NCBI GenBank assembly: GCA_003266065.1
Contig: MUZY01000219.1
Coordinates: 6,560 to 15,361, forward strand
Direction of reading: 5' to 3'
Source of the DNA: Methanosphaera sp. rholeuAM130
Lineage (GTDB): Archaea; Methanobacteriota; Methanobacteria; Methanobacteriales; Methanobacteriaceae
Length of the DNA stretch: 8,802 nt
Position numbers and translations under genes: made by a program. The notes under the pieces were generated by a model. That model saw nothing but the letters and a program-made list of their open reading frames with translations. It had not been told where the DNA came from and did no database searches. The first letter of the stretch is position 1. Every line of letters begins with the position of its first letter. Of this stretch, positions 1-5,775 are shown piece by piece.

Positions 1-975
1 CATTTCTATGAATACAGTTGGATGGGTATACTCAGTGCCGTAGGTGATATGCAAAACAGTATGACCGGCAGGTTAAGGGGCTTGAACACAGAAATATTGA
101 ATGACGGCGTTGAGGTCGGATGCGTAGATTATGTTAATGATCTGTTGCTCTACGGTAGAAATACAAGGCCATTGTTTGTTGCATTATCCTACTTTGGGGA
201 TATTCATCTTCCTTTGACCAACAACAGGAATGAATGCATACACTTTCTGGAAGGTCTGGATATTCCCGTCAAGAATGATATGGGAACGGTAAGATGCCTA
301 TGCGATTTGTCGATGGAAGAAAAGTCAAGACTCTTCCATGAACTGCTTAAAATGATGACAAGAGAAGTACCTGATCGTTATATAAAATACATTCCCAAAT
401 TGATTTCCGGTCAATCCTATGAATTCACCTTTGAAAAGGATTACACTCCATATAAGGATGCCAGCGAATACAGTACGGTCATCAATGCCTGCGGACGAAA
501 CGGCAGACATGAATTGGGTATGCAGGTTATCAAGGGAAATCGCGATAAGATTTCGTCCCAGTTGGATGTTTTGGTCAAAAGTCATAAGAGAAATCTGGCT
601 CAAAGCATGTCCAGAATTCAGGAGGAAAACAGTGTCGAATTCCTGGATAATCTCCAGTATTTTTATGGTGAGGGGATTAAGCCCAATATAGTGGGAACGG
701 TTGCCGGGATGCTTCTTAGCAGTTATGACTGGCAAAAACCCATAATGGGTTATACTCATATCGATGGGGAAGAATCCGGTTATAAGGTATCGCTCAGGTG
801 TTCCAAATTATTGGGATATGAAGGAATACATTTCGGTAATCTTGTGCGTGATGTAGCCGCAAAATGCGGCGGTTCGGGTGGAGGACACAGTGTAGCCTGT
901 GGAGCATATATCCCGGAGGATAATATTCATGAGTTCATTCATCTGCTGAATAATTCAATTAATCTTAATTTCTAG
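1..975 (+). CDS. RecJ-like DHH family phosphoesterase/exonuclease, C-terminal part (5' end outside window)
   Basis: The reading frame is open from the first base of the window, so the gene begins upstream; the ATG at 22 is internal. 324 codons are visible. Near the C-terminus (bases 868-888) lies the glycine-rich motif GGSGGGH followed by a short Ala/Gly stretch and acidic tail, the hallmark of the DHHA1 nucleic-acid-binding domain of RecJ/NrnA-type DHH phosphoesterases. A preceding VSLRCSK segment fits the strand that leads into this motif. In archaea such proteins (RecJ homologues, including the GINS-associated nuclease GAN) degrade single-stranded nucleic acid and act in replication or repair. 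The catalytic DHH motifs would lie upstream and cannot be checked, so the exact subfamily is open. The sampled GC of this gene (about 45-58% in three 60-base lines) is above that of the next gene (about 33%). It ends in a T-rich tract just after the stop. Confidence 0.8.
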   Translation, partial: HFYEYSWMGILSAVGDMQNSMTGRLRGLNTEILNDGVEVGCVDYVNDLLLYGRNTRPLFVALSYFGDIHLPLTNNRNECIHFLEGLDIPVKNDMGTVRCLCDLSMEEKSRLFHELLKMMTREVPDRYIKYIPKLISGQSYEFTFEKDYTPYKDASEYSTVINACGRNGRHELGMQVIKGNRDKISSQLDVLVKSHKRNLAQSMSRIQEENSVEFLDNLQYFYGEGIKPNIVGTVAGMLLSSYDWQKPIMGYTHIDGEESGYKVSLRCSKLLGYEGIHFGNLVRDVAAKCGGSGGGHSVACGAYIPEDNIHEFIHLLNNSINLNF

Positions 976-983
976 GGTTATAC

Positions 984-1000
984 TTTTTTTTCTCTTTTTT
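984..1000 (+). terminator. oligo-T terminator after the RecJ-like gene
   Basis: Nine bases after the TAG stop there are eight consecutive T, then CTC, then six T, with no GC-rich hairpin before them. U-rich tracts of this kind are the usual intrinsic termination signal of archaeal RNA polymerase. The assignment is by position and composition. Confidence 0.6.
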
Positions 1001-1008
1001 ATTCTTTC

Positions 1009-1071
1009 CAATAAATAATGTAGGATATGCTTTGTTTAAAAAATAAAATATTTTTAAACAGTTATTTATTG
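1009..1071. repeat. compound (nested) inverted repeat in the regulator's upstream region
   Basis: Two perfect 10-bp arms are nested. The outer pair is CAATAAATAA (1009-1018) with TTATTTATTG (1062-1071). The inner pair is TGTTTAAAAA (1033-1042) with TTTTTAAACA (1051-1060), around an 8-base loop. The left side carries a 14-base bulge (1019-1032) and the right side a single G (1061). It sits in the 252-base gap between the RecJ-like gene and the winged-helix gene, about 160 bases before that gene's ATG. It could be an operator, a cruciform-forming element or a 3' RNA structure. The AT-rich background raises the chance of random repeats, but two exact nested arms are more than expected. Confidence 0.6.
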
Positions 1072-1118
1072 ATATAACCGATTTAAAAATAAATTATTCT
1101 ATGTTTACTTATATTTTT

Positions 1119-1135
1119 CAATATTCAATATTCAA
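1119..1135. repeat. short tandem heptamer (CAATATT x 2.4)
   Basis: The heptamer CAATATT occurs twice in tandem (1119-1125, 1126-1132) and is followed by CAA. It lies just upstream of the likely TATA region of the winged-helix gene. It may be a half-site array for a regulator or simply AT-rich sequence drift. Confidence 0.4.
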
Positions 1136-1165
1136 CTAAATTGTAAAAATATAAATAATATCCTA

Positions 1166-1219
1166 TTTAATATATAATATTATAGACATGAAAATTATAA
1201 CATTGATTTTTTAAGGGGT
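1166..1219 (+). promoter_or_regulatory. TATA-like box and ribosome binding site of the winged-helix gene
   Basis: A long TATA-like stretch (1166-1180, TTTAATATATAATAT) is placed to start transcription roughly at 1193-1203, giving a short leader. AAGGGGT at 1213-1219 is a fair Shine-Dalgarno match, 8 bases before the ATG at 1228, and supports that start. A second AT-rich candidate box lies at 1143-1158. The rest of the 976-1227 gap holds the terminator, the nested inverted repeat and the tandem heptamer described separately. Confidence 0.45.
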
Positions 1220-1227
1220 ATAAATAT

Positions 1228-2019
1228 ATGAGAATATTTAAGAACAAAGGTGAATTTACTAAATTTCAGATATTAGCGAAAATTGCTCAGCAAGAACCTC
1301 ATCTTAAACAAAAGGATATTGCAGATGAATTGGGCATCACAGTTCAAGCGGTTTCAGAAAATATTAAATCTTTGGTTAAAGAAGGTTTAGTGGAAACAGG
1401 AAGTTCTAATTTCAGGTATAAAATAACAAAATATGGTATAGATAAAGTTAAAACCGAAGCCATTAATCTTAAAGCTTATTCAGATTTGGTTTTAACCACG
1501 ATGAATGGATATAAATCTATTTGGCCGGCTATAGCCGCTGAAGATTTACATCAAGGTGAGCAGGTATGGTTAAATATGGAAGACGGTATATTGTATGCGG
1601 ATACTGAAGACAAATCCGGTGCATATGCTGAAGTCTTTAGTGATGCTTTAGAGGGTGAAGACGTAACTTTAATTAACTTGGGTGGAGAAATAGATTTAGT
1701 TCCTAAGGATGTTGTAATTGTTAAAATACCACCGATAGCTGAAGGTGGATCCCGTGCATGTGACATGGAAAAAATTGAAGAAATATTCTCTCAAGAATTT
1801 GACAGAATTGGTGTATTGGGTACTAGTGCAAGAGCTATAACGAATCATTTGGAAGTATACCCTGACTTTGAATTTGCAACGGCCGAAGCTACATGCAGTG
1901 CTGCAGAAAAAGGTTTACGTGTAATAGTATTTTCCGTCGGTAAAATGACCAACAGAATCATAAGTAAACTGGAAGAAAAAGGTATAGTCTATTGCATTGA
2001 GGATGTCAAAAAAGTATAA
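1228..2019 (+). CDS. winged helix-turn-helix transcriptional regulator with uncharacterised C-terminal domain
   Basis: The 263-aa protein opens with a winged helix-turn-helix of MarR/ArsR-like type. Residues about 12-55 contain the pattern KQKDIADELGITVQAVSENI, followed by a short LVKEGLVETG turn and a wing with RYKITKYG (63-70). The remaining ~190 residues form a separate mixed alpha/beta domain. It contains GEIDLVPKDVVIVKIPP (153-169), GVLGTSARAI (195-204), an Ala/Cys-rich segment ATAEATCSAAEKG (217-229) and a final hydrophobic strand. The beta-alpha alternation suggests a Rossmann-like ligand-binding fold, but I cannot name it with certainty; similar full-length proteins recur in methanogens as predicted regulators. 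The start is supported by AAGGGGT 8 bases upstream. The gene stands alone with its own promoter and a terminator hairpin. It probably binds DNA as a dimer; its targets are unknown, and autoregulation through the upstream inverted repeat is possible. Confidence 0.8.
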   Translation: MRIFKNKGEFTKFQILAKIAQQEPHLKQKDIADELGITVQAVSENIKSLVKEGLVETGSSNFRYKITKYGIDKVKTEAINLKAYSDLVLTTMNGYKSIWPAIAAEDLHQGEQVWLNMEDGILYADTEDKSGAYAEVFSDALEGEDVTLINLGGEIDLVPKDVVIVKIPPIAEGGSRACDMEKIEEIFSQEFDRIGVLGTSARAITNHLEVYPDFEFATAEATCSAAEKGLRVIVFSVGKMTNRIISKLEEKGIVYCIEDVKKV

Positions 2020-2064
2020 TTATTGTTAAATAATTATCACTTATTTTTTTTAGAAATTTTTTTT
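2016..2064 (+). terminator. AT-only stem-loop plus oligo-T tracts ending the regulator gene
   Basis: A perfect 9-bp stem ATAATTATT (2016-2024) / AATAATTAT (2029-2037) with loop GTTA includes most of the TAA stop. It is followed by eight T at 2044-2051 and another eight T at 2057-2064. More T runs follow at 2077-2082, 2088-2092, 2098-2104, 2131-2135 and 2158-2162. The stem is weak (A/T only), so the T tracts are the more likely termination signal. Confidence 0.6.
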
Positions 2065-2190
2065 GTTTTATCGTTGTTTTTTGCTTGTTTTTCATGCTTT
2101 TTTTATTGGATTTGTTCTGCTTTTATCGTATTTTTGTTTATTTGTCCTGTTTTGATATTTTTGCTTTCTTCTATGTTCAAGACCCATTTA

Positions 2191-3072
2191 TTACTCCAGG
2201 AATTTGATTCCCGTGGTATTCAATCTTGTCACTATGCAGTCATCTACCTGTGTATCCGGGGAGTATGATAGTGCGAATGCGGTATTTCCCAGCATGGCCA
2301 TCGATGCACCTATGGATTCTTCATTCAACTGTTGGATTATTTCTTCAAGTTCACCGTTTAATAGTTGTGTACTATGGCTGAATTTATTCGATAATTTGAT
2401 GAACGTTTCAAGGTTAGGATTCTTAATTAATTGATTAAGTAAACTACTACCACTACTGTTAATTCTCATTTGATGAGTTGGATTTTCAATTATTGTACTT
2501 GTATCCAATAAACCTATTGTTTTTGTAATCACATATATAGGTTTCGTGATTTGAATTTTATCAATAACAGCATTTACGGGTGTACCCTCCTTAAGCCTTA
2601 TTACGCAACCGCCATACATTTCAGATATGACATCACCCAATCCGCTGGATAATGAAACTTCCGCCAAATGGGCAATTTCGCCCGCTTCTTTAAATGTAAT
2701 GTCAATGCCAAGCAGACTTGGAAGTGCAGAACTTACTCCCAATGCAAAACTTGCACTTGTGCCATAGCCTGCTCCGATTTTTAGTTTTAATTCATGATTG
2801 ATTTCAATATCATAATTTTCCAGATTAACGTTGTATCTTGAAGATATTATGTCAACGCTTTTCTTGGTGATGGTATTGAACCTATCGTATTTTCCGTTGA
2901 CGGTAACATCTAGCCTGCCACTTCCATCTTGAATTCTACATGTCGTGGTCACGCCTTCATCCAATGTTATGCCGGCACCACGTGAGCCTTTAAGCAATGG
3001 ATTTTCATTTTGAATAATTTGAAAAAATCCGGTGATGTGTCCGGGTACAAATACTTTAACTTCTTTAATCAT
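2191..3072 (-). CDS. pantoate kinase (archaeal GHMP family, CoA biosynthesis)
   Basis: This 293-aa protein matches archaeal pantoate kinase, which phosphorylates pantoate with ATP to 4-phosphopantoate. Phosphopantothenate synthetase then makes 4'-phosphopantothenate, replacing the bacterial PanC/CoaA steps. The N-terminal signature FVPGHITGFFQI (8-19) and the GSRGAGI segment (29-35) are typical of this family. The GHMP ATP-binding loop is GAGYGTSASFALG (100-112), and GLGD (144-147) supplies the likely catalytic Asp. The C-terminal half has GASMAMLGNTAFAL, the usual GHMP motif 3. Length is normal. The next CoA gene is not in the window. No Shine-Dalgarno is visible before the ATG at 3072, and TATA-like sequence lies close, so a leaderless or very short-leader mRNA is likely. 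It is convergent with the winged-helix gene and divergent from the PHP gene. Confidence 0.88.
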   Translation of the reverse strand: MIKEVKVFVPGHITGFFQIIQNENPLLKGSRGAGITLDEGVTTTCRIQDGSGRLDVTVNGKYDRFNTITKKSVDIISSRYNVNLENYDIEINHELKLKIGAGYGTSASFALGVSSALPSLLGIDITFKEAGEIAHLAEVSLSSGLGDVISEMYGGCVIRLKEGTPVNAVIDKIQITKPIYVITKTIGLLDTSTIIENPTHQMRINSSGSSLLNQLIKNPNLETFIKLSNKFSHSTQLLNGELEEIIQQLNEESIGASMAMLGNTAFALSYSPDTQVDDCIVTRLNTTGIKFLE

Positions 3073-3154
3073 ATATTAATATATATAATTACAAAATCAT
3101 AAATACTTATAAAAAAATTTTAATATATTTAATAAAAAAATATCAGAGGATAAT
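3073..3154. promoter_or_regulatory. shared divergent promoter region (pantoate kinase / PHP gene)
   Basis: The 82-base gap must hold both promoters. TTATAA at 3107-3112 is a palindrome and is part of a TATA-like box on each strand: CTTATAAAA (3106-3114) toward the PHP gene, and its complement toward the pantoate kinase gene. A further minus-strand candidate is TATTTATGA at 3105-3097, 25-33 bases before the pantoate kinase ATG, which fits leaderless transcription. AGAGGA at 3145-3150 is the ribosome site for the PHP gene, 4 bases before its ATG. Confidence 0.5.
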
Positions 3155-3829
3155 ATGTCTGAAAATAAAAGAATAGATTTACATACTCACAGTATATTTA
3201 GTGACGGAGAATTATTGCCATCAGAATTGGTACGCAGAGCCGATGTACTGGGTCATAGTGCAATAGCAATTACCGATCATGTAGATGCATCAAACATAGA
3301 GGTAGCATCAAAAATAGCCGAAGCGGTAAATGACATACGTGATAATTGGGATATAGAAGTGATTCCCGGGGTGGAGATAACACATACTCCCGTTGAAGTA
3401 ATTGATAAGTTAGCCAATAAGGCCAGAAGTTTCGGTGCCGAAATAATAGTTGTTCATGGCGAAACGATAGTTGAACCGGTTAAGCCGGGCACAAATCGTG
3501 CAGCTGCCGAATGTCCTGAGATTGATATTCTTGGCCATCCTGGATTGATAACACCTGAAGAGGTGGAAATAGCAATTGATAATGACGTATCTCTCGAAAT
3601 CAGTGGTAGAAAAGGACATTGTTTCGGTAACGGGCATGTTGCAAAATTGGGATTGGAATACGGTGCAAATTTGGTCTTGGACAGTGATACACATGCTCCG
3701 GATGATTTGGTATCATATGATTTGGCCGTAAGAATTGCCAGGGGAGCTGAAATTCCTGAGGAAGAATTGGACAATCTTTTGAAATATAATCCACAGAAGA
3801 TATTGAAGAAAATAGGTATTAACTTATAG
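3155..3829 (+). CDS. PHP domain metal-dependent phosphoesterase (histidinol-phosphatase-like)
   Basis: The 224-aa protein is a complete, compact PHP domain. Metal-binding motifs appear in order: DLHTHS (8-13), with H10 and H12; TDH (40-42), with H42; GVE (72-74), with E74; VHGE (100-103), with H101; GHPG (127-130), with H128; and DSDTHAPDD (176-184), with D178 and H180. ISGRKGH (149-155) is a further conserved segment. PHP proteins use a di- or trinuclear metal centre to hydrolyse phosphomonoesters, nucleic acids or nucleotides. Members of this archaeal group are usually labelled histidinol-phosphate phosphatase-like, yet nothing in the neighbourhood points to histidine synthesis, so the substrate is unproven. 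All expected ligands are present, so it should be catalytically active. The start at 3155 has AGAGGA 4 bases upstream. It stands alone as a transcript and is followed by a clear T-rich terminator. Confidence 0.85.
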   Translation: MSENKRIDLHTHSIFSDGELLPSELVRRADVLGHSAIAITDHVDASNIEVASKIAEAVNDIRDNWDIEVIPGVEITHTPVEVIDKLANKARSFGAEIIVVHGETIVEPVKPGTNRAAAECPEIDILGHPGLITPEEVEIAIDNDVSLEISGRKGHCFGNGHVAKLGLEYGANLVLDSDTHAPDDLVSYDLAVRIARGAEIPEEELDNLLKYNPQKILKKIGINL

Positions 3830-3837
3830 ATTCCTCA

Positions 3838-3867
3838 TTTTTTCTTTTTTAAAAATAGCTTTTTTTT
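3838..3867 (+). terminator. oligo-T terminator after the PHP gene
   Basis: Three T runs (3838-3843, 3845-3850 and eight T at 3860-3867) begin nine bases after the TAG stop in a convergent 73-base gap. On the minus strand, below the arfC gene, only a five-T run (3855-3851) is available, so this signal serves mainly the PHP transcript. Confidence 0.6.
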
Positions 3868-3902
3868 CATTTATTTATCCTATAACCATACGAAACATTT
3901 TT

Positions 3903-4550
3903 TTAATGGATTACCTTATATTCAATTACGATATCATCATCCAGTTTATAATAGTCTTCTATCTCCAATTTTACACAATTCTCTTTATCGAAGCCTTCTC
4001 CATCCACCATGGTAATCGAATCTTTTCCGCCAAGTATTTTAGATCCGATACATACGGATATCTTGTCAACTAACTTTTCTTCAAGCATTGAATAGTTAAG
4101 GGTAGCACCGCCCTCCAATAAAATGGATTCGATGCCCAAGTCATATAACTTATCCATAGCCCCGACCAGGTCAACCCTATCTGTACCGACAGATAACACG
4201 GTAGCCTTTTTGGATAATCTGTTGACATCCTCTTTTTTTGCTTTGGAGGATGTGATGATTATCGTTTCGGCATCATCATTCAATACTCTTGAATTGATGG
4301 GCGTGCGTGCCCTGCTGTCGATAACGATTCTTGTCGGGTTGTCTTCGATTTCGGAATTTATCTTGTGGATGCTTAGGCGTGGATTGTCAACCAGTATAGT
4401 GTTGATTCCCACCATTATCGCATCATATTTTTTTCTTAACTTATGAACGCGTATCAAGTCATCGTGACCTGATATTTTAAGGGTTGAATCCTTTGTGGCT
4501 ATCTTGCCATCGGCTGTCATTGCACAATTCAAGTGGACGTATGGTTTCAT
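3903..4550 (-). CDS. arfC: 2,5-diamino-6-(ribosylamino)-4(3H)-pyrimidinone 5'-phosphate reductase
   Basis: This 215-aa protein belongs to the RibD C-terminal/RIB7 reductase family, which shares the dihydrofolate reductase fold. In archaea and fungi the enzyme reduces the ribosyl side chain to ribitol using NAD(P)H, in the route to riboflavin and, in methanogens, to the deazaflavin F420. Motifs: CAMTADGKIAT (9-19), the nucleotide and substrate region DAIMVGINTILVDNPRL (43-59), RIVIDSRARTP (74-84) and LLEGGATLN (144-152). The deaminase domain of bacterial RibD is absent, as expected for archaea. I chose the ATG at 4550. An in-frame TTG at 4562 would add four residues, but it has no ribosome site, and family proteins begin close to the P-Y-V-H segment. 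The gene follows the 127-aa unknown gene by 61 bases, with no terminator between and only a weak TATA-like stretch, so it may be the last gene of the mtxX operon. Confidence 0.9.
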   Translation of the reverse strand: MKPYVHLNCAMTADGKIATKDSTLKISGHDDLIRVHKLRKKYDAIMVGINTILVDNPRLSIHKINSEIEDNPTRIVIDSRARTPINSRVLNDDAETIIITSSKAKKEDVNRLSKKATVLSVGTDRVDLVGAMDKLYDLGIESILLEGGATLNYSMLEEKLVDKISVCIGSKILGGKDSITMVDGEGFDKENCVKLEIEDYYKLDDDIVIEYKVIH

Positions 4551-4588
4551 GCTAATCTTCAAGGTTTTTTTAGGTATTCAAGAAATAA

Positions 4589-4600
4589 TTTTTTTAAATC
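4589..4600 (-). promoter_or_regulatory. possible TATA-like box before arfC
   Basis: On the minus strand GATTTAAAAAAA (4600-4589) lies about 40-50 bases before the arfC ATG and could start transcription near 4567. It is weak and AT-rich. Read-through from the upstream operon is the alternative. Confidence 0.25.
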
Positions 4601-4611
4601 ATAATTCGAAG

Positions 4612-4995
4612 TTATTTGTAGTCTACATTCAATGCTTTTAAGGTGTTGATAATGTTTTCACCATTTCTAACGGCATTTATAAGGACTTCATTAAATCCCT
4701 TTTCAATTATTTTTCCATTCTGAATAATCCATAATATTAAATCGGGATGGTCTGTTAATCTAAGATTGCTGAATGCTATAAAATCATCCATTGAAGATGT
4801 TTTTACTGCAATTCGTTTGGTGCCATCCTCTTCTATGGCCTTTATGGTTATAATCTCCTCGTCACTTTTAATGCTGAAGTAGTCTCCGACTTCACAGATA
4901 TCATAAACGTTCTCTTCAATACTTTTTAGGTCTGCCGATATCTTTGTCTGGTATTCCCTTCTTTTTTCAATGTATAACCTTATCATATCTTCCAT
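4612..4995 (-). CDS. conserved-looking protein of unknown function in the tatD operon
   Basis: I do not recognise this 127-aa protein. It is soluble and charged, with no signal peptide, transmembrane segment or Cys/His metal motif. A basic/acidic helical N-terminus (about 1-30, rich in K, E and R) leads into a region of short predicted strands (EVGDYFSIKSDEEIITIKAI, about 35-54, then KRIAVKTSS). A hydrophobic LILWII segment (86-91) and an amphipathic C-terminal helix (about 100-123) follow. It is very likely a real gene: its ATG lies 11 bases after the tatD stop, and AAGGTG, overlapping the tatD end, gives a good ribosome site about 8 bases upstream. Cotranscription with mtxX, uppS and tatD suggests a linked but unknown role. 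A second in-frame ATG three codons in is a minor start alternative. Confidence 0.75.
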   Translation of the reverse strand: MEDMIRLYIEKRREYQTKISADLKSIEENVYDICEVGDYFSIKSDEEIITIKAIEEDGTKRIAVKTSSMDDFIAFSNLRLTDHPDLILWIIQNGKIIEKGFNEVLINAVRNGENIINTLKALNVDYK

Positions 4996-5006
4996 TCAAC
5001 ACACCT

Positions 5007-5765
5007 TCATAAGCTGTATACTCTCATGGCATTTCTTTCTGTTATGTGTTCTATTTCATCGAATTCCACGTTTTTTGTTCGTGCAATTCTTTCAATCGTC
5101 TTTCTGATATTTGCCGGCTTGTTGGGCTCACCTTTTACAGGGGACAAATAGGGACTGTCAGTTTCCGTCAGCATATTCTCAAGAGGTACCTTTTTCATGT
5201 TCTGTTTATGCTTTTTAGAAAACAAGGCGTTTGTAGCAAAGGATATATAGTAGCCATAGTCAACAGCTTCTATTGCGGTTTCCTTTTTGCCGCTGAAACA
5301 ATGGAATATTACGTCAGGTAGACTGGTGTATTTTTTGACGATATCCAATGCATGTTGTTCGGCTTCTCTAACATGCAACACTATAGGCATGTCATATTCG
5401 CATGCCAATGTCAACAATTGATGGAATACGTTATGCTGTCTTCTAAGCTCGTCTTCAGGTCTAGCAGTTGCAAAATCCAATCCAATCTCACCTATGGCAT
5501 GAACATCATCCAAGTTATCCACTATCTGATTCAATGTCTCGTTAACTCTTTCTTTATTGTCCACTCCTGCATATATGGGGTGGTAACCAATAGTTGACTT
5601 TATAAATGTAGGGTATTTCTCATGTAATGCCAATGATCTCTTATTTCCTTCTATGCTGGCACCACAGTCAACGATGTACTTAAATTCTTTTTTTGACTCT
5701 TTGATAATTTCTTCTCTCGTATCATCAAACTCTTCAAAGTTCAAATGACAATGTGCATCTATCAT
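5007..5765 (-). CDS. tatD: TatD family metal-dependent hydrolase (putative DNase)
   Basis: The 252-aa protein is a standard TatD-type TIM-barrel amidohydrolase. Metal ligands and signatures are intact: DAHCH (3-7), with H5 and H7; GEIGLDF (92-98), with E93; LHVREA (130-135), with H131; FHCFSG (154-159), with H155; and ETDSPYL (201-207), with D203. TatD enzymes are cytosolic 3'-5' exonucleases or DNases linked to DNA repair and turnover; some related members act on other substrates, including D-aminoacyl-tRNA. Length is typical. Its ribosome site AGGAG overlaps the TAG stop of uppS (TAGGAG) 9 bases before the ATG, and its own end carries the ribosome site of the next gene, so expression is probably coupled. 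The name tatD is by family; the bacterial Tat transport link does not apply here. Confidence 0.9.
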   Translation of the reverse strand: MIDAHCHLNFEEFDDTREEIIKESKKEFKYIVDCGASIEGNKRSLALHEKYPTFIKSTIGYHPIYAGVDNKERVNETLNQIVDNLDDVHAIGEIGLDFATARPEDELRRQHNVFHQLLTLACEYDMPIVLHVREAEQHALDIVKKYTSLPDVIFHCFSGKKETAIEAVDYGYYISFATNALFSKKHKQNMKKVPLENMLTETDSPYLSPVKGEPNKPANIRKTIERIARTKNVEFDEIEHITERNAMRVYSL

Positions 5766-5775
5766 AATTTAACTC

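Noticed and set aside
325..759. 144-codon minus-strand frame opposite the RecJ-like gene
   Set aside because: It has no recognisable motif or upstream signal and lies wholly inside a well-supported gene.
2036..2095. Short Lys-rich frame on the minus strand below pantoate kinase
   Set aside because: It is about 19 codons, made of poly-A as Lys codons, with no ribosome site; it is the complement of the T-tract array.
2023..2268. 81-codon plus-strand frame, very rich in Phe and Leu, looking like a membrane protein
   Set aside because: It starts at TTG without a ribosome site. Its hydrophobicity comes from poly-T tracts read as Phe codons, and it runs into the 3' end of pantoate kinase on the other strand. 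It is better explained as terminator sequence.
3410..3794. Three overlapping minus-strand frames opposite the PHP gene
   Set aside because: They have no family features, and the opposite strand encodes a PHP domain with all metal motifs; they are antisense shadows.
4551..4562. TTG start giving arfC four extra residues
   Set aside because: There is no ribosome site before the TTG, and the ATG at 4550 fits the family N-terminus.
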